DNA of 64,000 nucleotides from Pyrocephalus nanus (lineage: Eukaryota; Chordata; Aves; Passeriformes; Tyrannidae): contig CM076259.1 in NCBI GenBank assembly GCA_038380795.1, positions 97,947,739-98,011,738 on the forward strand. The letters run 5' to 3'. Numbering within the stretch: position 1 is the stretch's first letter; each line of letters opens with the position of its first letter. The position numbers were made by a program, and so were the translations under genes. Below are positions 53,094 to 64,000 of this stretch, piece after piece. Below the pieces are notes generated by a model, which saw only the letters and a program-made list of their open reading frames with translations, was not told the origin of the DNA and ran no database searches.

Positions 53094-56000
53094 AACATTT
53101 TAAATACCTATTCCGGTGAACCTTCATGCCTACACTGATCAGAATGTGTCCTTCTTTTAATAACTTATTATTACAATAGATATTGCTCAAATTCAGTTTG
53201 AATGAGTTATAATCTCCATATGCTGCCAGATACATTGGAAAATAAAATTTGCACATGCTGCCATTATCTATACCTTGACTAGTTTGCTTAATGCTTCTAC
53301 CACGAGACACATGCTGTGAACAGCTGCCCATCTTTATAGTTTATCTGTATCATAACAAAACCCAAAACTCAGGTGTATAGCCTCACATTTCAAAATAACC
53401 ACTACATCCCCAGAAGCGTACAGGTGAGATTTGACAGGGAGGCTACTGTAGCACAGGAACCTGTGAAGCTGCCAGCTGCTCTTAGAGTAAAGCCCTGAGT
53501 GCCTACTAAGAGAACATTAATCTATATAACCAAGACAGCAACATAGGTTCTTCTCTTTTGCTTCATCACAAGATCTTTTCACTTCTCTAGTAGCTAATGA
53601 AAGATGATGTCTTTCATTTTTTACCTTTAATAATTTTAACTATCAGCTAGCTTTAGATGGAGAAAATTTCTCTGACATTCAAACGCATTACAAGCTTGAA
53701 CTGACATTGTTATTCATAGGTATCATTACATCTCAATATAAACTGCATGGGGTAAACAGGAGAGTTTGATGAGCCTTCAATTTTGTTGCACATGTGTAGA
53801 TACTTTTGGAGAAAAAAGAGAGAAGCTGGATTATTTTGACTAGGGAAGCACTTTTTTTTCTTCATTTCCACTTCAAATTAGCCATTGGCTTCTCCAGCTC
53901 AGAGTGTACTAAGAAATCTTCCAGTCCTATCTGCAATTAGAGATTTTTCAGCTTATTTGTAGTCAAACAGACTAGTGTTTATCTTCTGAGGAAAAAACAG
54001 AAGGTTATTATCCCTAAGGTATGCGTATCTTAAAAATATGTATGTGAATTACGGTAGAATTAAAGTAAACAATACAGAAAAAATGCTGCAGTGACTTATG
54101 ATTTTAGATATAACCCAGAACAAGAGTTCTATTGACAATCTCATCCTGATATTAGTCCTGGGATCCAAGAGCTCTATCCCCCTTTCACGCCCATCTCTTT
54201 ACTCAGCCTAACAGCAGATTGCTGCTCCCATCTTCATCTGTCTTGGTATTAACACTGATTTATCGCCCACAACTGGTGAGCCTACAGTGAGTAAGGGTGT
54301 AAGAAATGATTAATGCAGTATGGCCCTAGGAAGTAATTGCATTGAAAAGGCCTGCCTGTACTTTTTAGCTTCTTAAGACTATACGCTTCATTGCTACTTA
54401 TCATAATGAGCTGATATGTGTGTTACATGAAAGATCTCAATGTGCCATGTTCTTTCTTATTTTATTTAGAACATCCTTCGGAAAAAGAATATGAAATCAA
54501 AACAATAATTTCATTAAGAAATTAAAGCTTAAACATGAGATAGAAGAGACTATCTCATAAGATATGAGAAATTCTTTTGTATTTTGGAATTTATTTTTTT
54601 CCCCGAATTTAGGGCATGTAAATTTTCAGTCAATAAAGAGCACTGTTATAACAATATATTAACATCAGTTTGGACATCAGAATTAATTTGTTACTAGACT
54701 GGCACATAAGGCACATACAGAACCAGGAACTGCACTGCGGCCTCTTCTCTTAGATGAAGAGCACACGAATCTGGGCTTTTCAACATAATGCTAAGGGGGA
54801 ATGAAACTACTGTTTTTCAAACCAAAATAATTAAAAGAAGTCAAATAGTAGTGCTTCCACTGACTAGTGAAACTAGCCAATATTCATTTAAAACTTCTTT
54901 CTTATTTAGTCTGGGCCATTACATGATGCCAACAGCTCACTGGAATATTACCATGACCCTATAAAATGTCTATGTACCTATCATGCTTCCTTTTGTATTT
55001 TGTGCTAAGCATAGCTGAATGAATTCCTTGAAGCTGGGATTACATCTCATGTACTTTTACAAGATCTTACATTACAGGACCTCTTTTGAATTGATCTTTT
55101 GGGGATTATCATAGTAAAATTAAGTAAATTAATTTTTGTACTTTATAGATGTGGTTGGCAGAGATGATAGTACCAGGGAAATGCTGTCTATTTCAAAGTT
55201 AAAAAAGCTCGCAGAGATTTTATTTTTCTTTAAAAAAATCCCTCAACTTCCATATAGATACAAAATTGTAAATTACTCCACCAAAATATCCTTGACTTTT
55301 CAAATTTTCAGTATTTGGTTTCTGCACTAAAAGGCTATGGACAAGGAGTCTGAAGCAGTTAAGAAGATAATTCTCAATATCACAACTAATTAAACAGATA
55401 AATAACAATGGAAAAAGCTAACCATAGACACTCTAGTTACATTTCTCATCTTTGCTGAATTTGATCTCTCTCATGCTATAAAATATAATTATAGAATCAT
55501 ATTGCTACTTTATATTATTATGGCAAACATACTGAAAGGAAGCTAAAATCATGAAGTTTCAAAATGTAAGACTGAGTTTACATTCTGATGGGAAATTCTC
55601 AATTCTCCAAAAATACAAATTTTGTGAGCATGGGAAAAACCACAAACCACCACACACTGTTGCTTTCAAAGTCAAACCGATGCAACTTTGTGCATGTAAT
55701 AAATAAAAAAATGTAAATAGCCTAAAAATTGTAATTGAGGTAAACAAGGAAATATATTTATATAGAACCATATTCCTGACTATGGACTCGTTGCTTGTCT
55801 CTTTTTCTTCCCTTTTCAGTTTTCAGTGCTCAGAGTCTCAGTGAGCTCTTTCAAGGGAGACAAGGTGTATGTGCAAACACACAGGTGCTAGTAGGTGACA
55901 AAAAATTTTCTAAATTTTCAGTGCCATTCTACTTGTGACAAAGACTCACATCTTGGCACCTGGGAGCAGCTGAAAACAGGTAGGAAAGCTATAACAAAAG

Positions 56001-58325
56001 GGATCTGTAAGGTACAGAAGCAACCCAAAGGTCCACTCCCGCAAGCAAATTTGTCTTAGGCATTAAAATAACCCTGTAGATGCTCCCCTTCCCCAGTCAT
56101 AAACTGAGATAATGCATAGGACCCACATGTCACAGAAAGAGAAATCTGTAAAAAAAGTAACACTTCCACTTCAGCCTGTAGAAATTAAAAAAGAAAAGGC
56201 TATCATAAAAAGCAATCCTGCTGGCACCATCAAGGCACATCATCAAGAAAGTCAGTTATATATTACATATTTATTAGCTACTCAAAATGTTATAAGTATT
56301 TTACTGGTGAAGACAATGCATTTTCAATTAAGCATTTCTTCTGAACTCAGCATAGTCATACTTTGATAAAATCACCTAATTTTCAATTTTCTTTGCTCCT
56401 CCTTTATTTTTCACGGACTTTAGATAAGGGGAAAATAGATTTGCAAGAGCACATTATAAACAACGTGAAAGCTGTGAAGGGTAGGAACACCCTCGCCCCA
56501 AGTCCCTGATGTGGGTGCTTGCTCTCAAGGGCAACAAGTCCTTCCCACCATAAGTAAAGGCTTCTTGCATAGTGGGTCAAGGGATGCTAGCAGAGATAGG
56601 GGTCTGGATGACTGAGTTTGGGCAGAGGTAAACACAGATGGGAGAAAAAGGGAACACACAGGCTTATCACCCATATCGGGCTTTGAATCCAAAGTGTGTT
56701 TTAGCAACCCAACATGGCTTTCCAGGCCATGACCTTCTGCAGGAGTTTCCCTTGCCACAGACTATTCAGACTTTCCAAATTAGTCACTGTTTCTGTTTGG
56801 TATAAAAACCTATGTATAAGTTGACCATGTTAATGACACGTACTGGTATTGATGTTTGGCTAGGAAGTGAACATTTTGCTGAAGAAAGAGGGCTAAAGAA
56901 AAACATAATAATAGATGCACATTTGCAAGGCAAAAAACTGAAAGCAGTGTACTGGGATCACTGCTAAATTTGTGTTTTAAGATCAGACAATATAAAAAAA
57001 AAAATGTAAGAGATTATGAAAATTATTCAAAAATTATTCAACATAAGGTGAAGAATTAAAATGCTTTAATCATGCTCCTATGATTGTGTGTCATTACTGG
57101 GCACAGTTAAATTATTTTCTCTTCATGGAGCAATCTAACATATTAAATTAAATGTTGAAAACATCTGAATAATGAGTGTTCTGGAGTGCTTATTTGGGAG
57201 ATATTTATATCCAGGTTTTGGGGTGGGATTTTTTTTTCCTATTTAAAGCCTATTATTAAGCACCTTCACATTTGTCTGAAAAATGTATTTGCTGTCACAT
57301 TATTTTTATAAGGTTATGCTTTAAAATAAGTCCAGAACATATGGACATACATATCTACACCATTCCACACACTTCTGAATGCCATTGAAGACTCTGGGGT
57401 TGGGTCTACTGTCCATGTTTAGTAGTTTTAGCCTTACACACCCAACTAGCTTTATCTTTCCCTGGTAAAGCACTAAAACAATTGTCTGACTCATTCTATT
57501 TATCACCTGTAAGGAAATGTTCTGTTATGCTAAGACCTGCAAATATTCTGCCTTTGAAAGTCCACTTGTTTGCTATTTTTCCTGTTACCAACCCTATCTT
57601 TGTTAACTCTGGTGGTGACACACATTCCCACACAAAAGGTCAACCTGTGCCCAATGTTCTAAAATAGTTTGTTGTTTGCCTTTAAACTCATCTACTTGCT
57701 TAATTTTCATGTTTATCACTTTATTATTCACGTTTAAACACGAAGTCTCATTACAAGGAAGTATCTAGTGTGCATTACATTTCCACCAACAGCTTTCAAG
57801 CGCTTTATTATCTAAAAACACATAATCAACAAAGGGTCAGTCAAGAGGTCATTACAATACTCCAATTTGGAGCTTAAACGTGGACTTAAAATCTGTTATC
57901 TAAACAGTCTGGACCACAACCATGGAAATGTACAACAGTACCTTTTACTTAATTCCTAGTCTGGCTTCCCTGGAAAACAGTCACGAGAACAAAGATAATA
58001 ATGCTGTACTATTCACAATTTTGTTTAATTCTTTTGTTCTTCCGGAATAGATTAGGCCTTCAACACCATCATTTCCACTAAAATTGAAGGAAATAAATAG
58101 TATGTGAAAGACTTGCCAACTGTTAAATTTGTGAAAGTAAGTTTTGAAAAGCCATGGCATATATTACCTAAAGGAACTTAGGCACATAAAATAAAATCAA
58201 TCTCACAGTACCTAGAACTATTGTAAAACCACAGTTTATTGTCCACAGTTATATCCATGAGGGACTTCAAAATGTTTCTAATATAAAAAACCCACACAAC
58301 TCTCGCCATAAAAGACTAATATTGG

Positions 58326-58357
58326 TATTTGGTAATACCAATATTTGGTAATACCAA
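58326..58357 (+). repeat. Perfect tandem 16-bp repeat with internal inverted symmetry
   Basis: The unit tatttggtaataccaa is present twice head to tail. Each unit contains ttggta-a-taccaa, a 6-bp inverted repeat around one base, so the region can form small hairpins. Confidence 0.93.
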
Positions 58358-59635
58358 ACACTTTCTATTATCCTTCTAAACTCTGACAAAGAAATACCAA
58401 ACAGAGGAAACACAGACATTTGAGATAACACTAAACTAAAGAGACAATGTTCTAAAGTTTGCCTTCATAATTATATGTCAATGTAATTAAATAAGTGTAG
58501 CTGGAAAACCATTGTAGTCAAATAGATTATTCCTATGTTGATCTTCTTCTATGGAACAACTTAAAATTTTTGGATCTTTGCAAATAGAAAAGCACAGGCA
58601 GTTATATTTTTAAATCTATTTCTGGGTTAAATAATCAAGTAATATCATATAATGTATCAAGCTGCATCTAATCTAATAATAATGAAAGTCCATAAGTTCT
58701 ACATTTTGTCAGGTTGGACACAGTGTTTTAACTATATGTTAAACTTGCATAACAATTTATGACTGCTTTCCAACAAAAAAAAATTATTTGCGAGTAGTTG
58801 AATTGACGCACCATAGAAAACTTAATCCTTGCATCCTGAATGTAGGAAAAAATAGATGTGAATGGATTCTGCCACTAAAAGAGGGTGAAAACCACACAAA
58901 CAAGAAGCTCCTTTTTGTTTCTGGAATAGCTGAGTGCTATTCAGAGGGGCTGCCCTGCCTTAATAAACATATTGAAAATAAATGAATGCTAATAAATTTC
59001 AAACAAACATATGGAGAACCAAAGCTAACCTACAGCAGTTCGAGTCAACAGAAAATCTTTCTTGATCTGAAAAAGTATGAAAATTGTGCCGAAATTATTT
59101 TTTGGTAAGAAGATATTTGTCAGAGGTCAAATTCTCAGTAAATATGAAGACAAGTGAAAAAATAATATTAAATGAGCAATATCTTTCCATTCACACTTTG
59201 TAAGGTTGTTCTCCCTCAAATATTCTCTCTTCTTCAAAATAAATCTTATCTTTTGGATTTTTTTCCACTTTAATGAGTCTAAATATATCTATAGAACAAT
59301 GGTAATTTTATGATTTTTCTCTGAAAAACAGAAGACTGTAGTTCTAAATTGTTTCTTTTCATCACAAAAAGACAAAAGTGAAAGAATCGGTATCAAAAGT
59401 AATTAGCTATAAATATTTTCTTACAGGTAATACGGTGTAGTAAGTACAGGCATTTGTTATTTTGATGTTTAAAGCTCTCATTGTTTTTGCAGCTAAAAAT
59501 TATTTTTAATTTCTGTCATAATTTTGACCACCACCTCATAAATCTAGGGTATCACCAGGATATTTCCAGTTCTCTGTTTTGGTCATGGCTTATTGTTTTC
59601 TCCATTATTAATATGCCTATGTGTATGATCCACTT

Positions 59636-59674
59636 AAAAAAAAAAAAAAACAAACACACACACAAAAAAAAACC
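59636..59674. repeat. A/CA-rich simple tract
   Basis: Fifteen A are followed by caaacacacacacac and nine A, then cccc. Simple sequence only. Confidence 0.88.
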
Positions 59675-62600
59675 CCAAAGCACATCTATAATCACTAAAC
59701 CAAAATAAGCATGAATGTATATCCTGTGATCATGTAGCTAAGAAAGAAAGGATTGCTCCTGGAAGAACACAAGTGCCCTCAATCCCCTCAACCCCAGTGT
59801 AAACTGAGAAATAAAAGCACCTCTCAGGGCTAGGGATGTAGATGCCACAGGAAACACTTCCTCATTTTGAGATGTCCACAATTGTTGTTACATAGACTGT
59901 TAAATACACTTCAACATAGACGCCTCTGTTGGTCAAGGGTACAGAACTCCTAATTAAGGAGTTTCATTTTTGCCACAAAAGGAGCTAGATTGTAATGGCA
60001 TCTTTTGTCCTATGCTTAATGAAGGGTGAGGTATTGTTTAAACAATTAGCAACACTGCTGCAAGAGAAGTAAGTAATTAGCATAACTTAACACCCAGAGG
60101 AACACCAGTCGCTGTTGTTAATATCAACAGTGTGTCAATTTAAAAAGAAAAATCACAAGAGTCACTTGAAGTGTTTAGCTTTTTTTTTTCTTTAAGATAA
60201 AGTTAACCACACATTTTTTCAATTGATACATTATACTACTGGCTACCTCATTCTCATTCTTTCAGAATTTTTTTACAATATTTTAAAGATTTTAAAGATA
60301 TATCAAACATATATTAAAAAGCCACCGCAGTAATATAGCAAGCAACAACCCATTTTCTCTAGTGGAGATTTTCTAATCTATCTGAATATTTAATTTGCCA
60401 GTGGTGTGTGCACATTACCTGTAAATTAACAAAGACCATCTGCAAGCATATACCTAATATTATGTTAGCAGAAAGACCAGTGACTCAAGAGGTCATATAA
60501 CCATTTATGAAGGAAGAGGAGGCCTGAAAGTGAAAGGGGCCTGAAAGTCTTGCCCATCAGCTGCCAAACACTGGTGTGACCCGGTATCGTTCTTTCACTT
60601 CTTGGGGGGTAAATGCCAATCTACAGAACTGAAAATCTCATTTTCTGAGGTTGACTTATAAACCAGAACAAATTGCTGAGACAGAAAAGCTAATGGGGCA
60701 AGGGAAGACATAGGTTTCAGATTACCTTCTTATGAACCAAGAATGGATGCTGGATCTGGATGGGAAACACCTAGCCTACTGTTCCTGGAGTCAGAGCATA
60801 AATGTGTTGTAATCGCTGGCATAATTGCCATGACGGATTTCATCACTGGCATTAGCAACGTGAAATAGGCCGCTTCATGACAAAGACAATAGGAACAGGA
60901 TTTCACAGAGACTAGTAATTGTCCATGTAAACTTGTTTTGTACAGTGTGGGTACAAAGACAGTCCCCATCTCAAAAGAAATCACACAGATAATCATAAAT
61001 GATGCTAGGAGTTGTCGGTATGAGGCAACTCGGTAAGAGTTATTTGACCTAGGTCTACATTAATCATTAAATTAGTACTTTAATTAATCTCCAAGAAGGC
61101 TGGTGGAAAGTACTTTATTAGGCTTCTGCCAGGTTAGCTAAAGTGGGTAACATCCAAAGCAAAGGTTATTTGTGTTTCTGAGATGCACCTTCTTAAAGCC
61201 TAATGCTTAAAGACGCTTTTTTGAACAGGCATCTTCGCACAGAAGAGCCACAGATTGTGCAAAAATACTCTCATCTTCTTCACAACTATCTGCAATATTG
61301 AGCCAAAGATATCAAGAGAGAAGACATGCCTTTTAAAGTCTTCTTTCAAGACATGTACATTAGCACTAAGAAACATTTATTACTTTTTTAAATCCACAAA
61401 AATACACTTATTCAGTATTTAATGTTGAAGGGATTTCATGTTAAGTAGTCTATTCCTACTGGTATAACCTTGATAAACCATACACTGTTATCTTACTAAG
61501 TAGTAGCACCTGTTAAGGATGCAAACCCACTAGATTATTAAAAAGCACTGTAAATCCACGCATCTTCTATTCATGTTTATTGCTCATACTCAACATTATC
61601 AATGGATAAACTATTAAAATAACAGATCAGTTTAGAAAAATAAGAAAGCAAAAATAACAACTCCTCCTTAGTAAATAACGTCTTTAAGAGATGTGAGGAA
61701 GCTATTGGGTCCAGGCAGAGAAGTGTCTTTCATTATGTTAATATAATCATAGAATATGATCTGTATGTTTGCATATTCATAGAGGCAAAAAACCCACACA
61801 GAACATGTACGTAGATTTCACCTGCAAACACCTAAAGTTATCATAGACATGTGTGCAGCCACACATTTTTATCTGAAAGGATTTAAGTTAGTTAAGTCTA
61901 ACAATTCAGTTTCTTTTCCACCTTCAAAATTCTGTGTGAGAAGGCTGGCAGATAAGCTTTGCTTTCCATGCCTGTGATTTCTTGACTGCGCTCCATTTTT
62001 GAAAAATCCCCCTGCACACAGGCACACACAGACTGTCTGGAGGGAGCAGGTGGAGGTAAGTGTGAGATGCCTAATTCCTGCCTTGGTCCTGCAGCAGCAC
62101 AGGAGTTGGCACGAGAGAAATGTACACTCAGGTGAAAGGGAAGCCACTCACCTTGGCCTCAATATTCAGCAGGAGCTCTGCCTCCACCAGCAGCCCCAAG
62201 AGCCTCGAGAGAACCCTGAGACCTGGCTGCCCACTGCTACCTCACCCAGGGCATCCTGTGCAAGGCCAGGCTGCCAGAGACTTCCAGCTACCTGGCAGGA
62301 CATGTGCCAGAAGCTTGCCAAACTGTGGGAATGCAACAAGCTCAGAAACAATTCTGGTTTTGTTTTCAGGACCGCACTGCCTGTGAGGATGGTGGGAGGC
62401 AGCGCGGGAAGAGCAGAGCCAGCGTTCAGTTTCCCTGGCTGGACGGGCAGCTGGCATCCCTGATGCCAGAACAGATAAATGCATCTCCTGTTAGTGGTGA
62501 TATGAAGGGCTTTTCACAATGAAAGCAACTTAATGAAAAATAATTAACTGCAAAGCATATGCAAAGAATGCCTGACATTTCAATCAATCAATGCCTGTGT

Positions 62601-62915
62601 ATGTGCAGTCAGCACTATACCTTGCCAGCTGCCAGGAATAAAGCTGCAGGTACATAAAAAAATTCATCTAAACAGTAGTATATACTACATACTCCTTATG
62701 ATAGCTTTAGAGAAATCAAAGCACAACTGAGGAATTTTTCTTTAAGTGAAATCTGACAAATTTTAAATGGTGATGAGCAAACACACATACAGATGTGTAT
62801 TTGTATCTCATCTGATTAGAGATTGCACATCCACCTTTCCCAACCCCTGCCCGAACAAGGAATTTAGCATGCACCTGAAGGGTACTTTCCTTCCCAACCA
62901 CACACTGCTTGGCTA

Positions 62916-63655
<740 letters not shown>

Positions 63656-63672
63656 CTGGAAACACACGTAAA
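63656..63672 (-). promoter_or_regulatory. Splice acceptor of the first coding exon
   Basis: Reading 5' to 3' on the minus strand, a T-rich stretch with tgtgtttccag ends at 63656 and the exon begins ATAGCTGATCAGC. It is a standard AG acceptor and defines the 56-nt UTR portion. Confidence 0.85.
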
Positions 63673-64000
63673 ATTCGATTAGGCAAGAGAAAACATGAGG
63701 GGTCAGCCACAGGGGGTTGTCAACTTTCGCCACTGCTCCCTGATCTATCAAGCCACCACGCCAGGCGGGAGAGCAATCAAAAGTTTTGAACCTGCACACG
63801 AACAGAACAAGGTATTTAAAACTGGACTGTTTTATTTCCCATCCTCTCTTTTCACTTAAGAATGAAAAAACATTAGGCTGCCTTCATTTTTTTTTAACTT
63901 TTCCCTTTCTCTCTCATGCAATCAAGGAAAACAGCAGATGTTTCTGTGCATTATTAAAACCCAAAATGATGATCTTCAGCCTATTACAGCAAAATTAGAT
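63656..64000 (-). other. MID1: MID1 upstream intron, 3' end (partial)
   Basis: This is intron sequence leading to the acceptor at 63656. A pyrimidine-containing tract and the sequence tacgtgtgtttccag precede the exon. Apart from the splice signal I see no gene, repeat or conserved motif. A frame stays open across the intron-exon junction on the minus strand (63602-63799), but it runs in a different frame from MID1 and crosses the acceptor, so it is not coding. The upstream promoter and non-coding first exon(s) are outside the window. Confidence 0.85.

Overview
This window is a piece of an avian nuclear genome lying inside one large gene, MID1 (Midline-1, TRIM18). The gene is transcribed on the minus strand. 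The evidence for a bird is a near-identical match to vertebrate MID1 coding sequence together with many copies of CR1, the dominant bird LINE, most ending in the typical 8-base 3' repeats of the attctatg type. Nothing looks bacterial, organellar or viral, and I saw no rRNA, tRNA, snRNA or CRISPR array.

Layout, read in the direction of transcription (right to left). Positions 64000-63656 are the end of the upstream intron. Positions 63655-62940 are the first coding exon: 56 nt of 5' UTR, then codons 1-220 with the RING finger and both B-boxes. A 50,016-nt intron (62939-12924) follows. Positions 12923-12828 are the next coding exon, 96 nt, codons 221-252, the start of the coiled coil. The remaining 12,827 nt (12827-1) belong to the following intron. 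Both exons have GT/AG splice sites, both are phase 0 where they join, and the reading frame is intact. The following coding exon (about codons 253-288 in vertebrate MID1) was not found here.

The introns are AT-rich and unremarkable apart from repeats. I can support nine separate CR1 loci: 11827, 16920, 22958, 24682, 27060, 31411, 36550, 44386 and 52950 as starts, plus a composite at 40184-41420 in which an ORF1 (esterase-like) remnant is joined directly to a LINE 3' end, which in turn abuts a second CR1 3' end. There are also long poly(A)/poly(T) runs, several short CCAAA/CAAA tracts, a 750-nt purine-rich block and small perfect tandem duplications.

No undescribed multi-gene system is present. 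The observation most worth checking is a pair of about 105-bp direct copies (28421 and 31759) whose second copy begins exactly where an antisense CR1 ends. This arrangement fits a CR1 reverse transcriptase jumping onto MID1 pre-mRNA, although an ordinary old duplication or an unlisted repeat is also possible.
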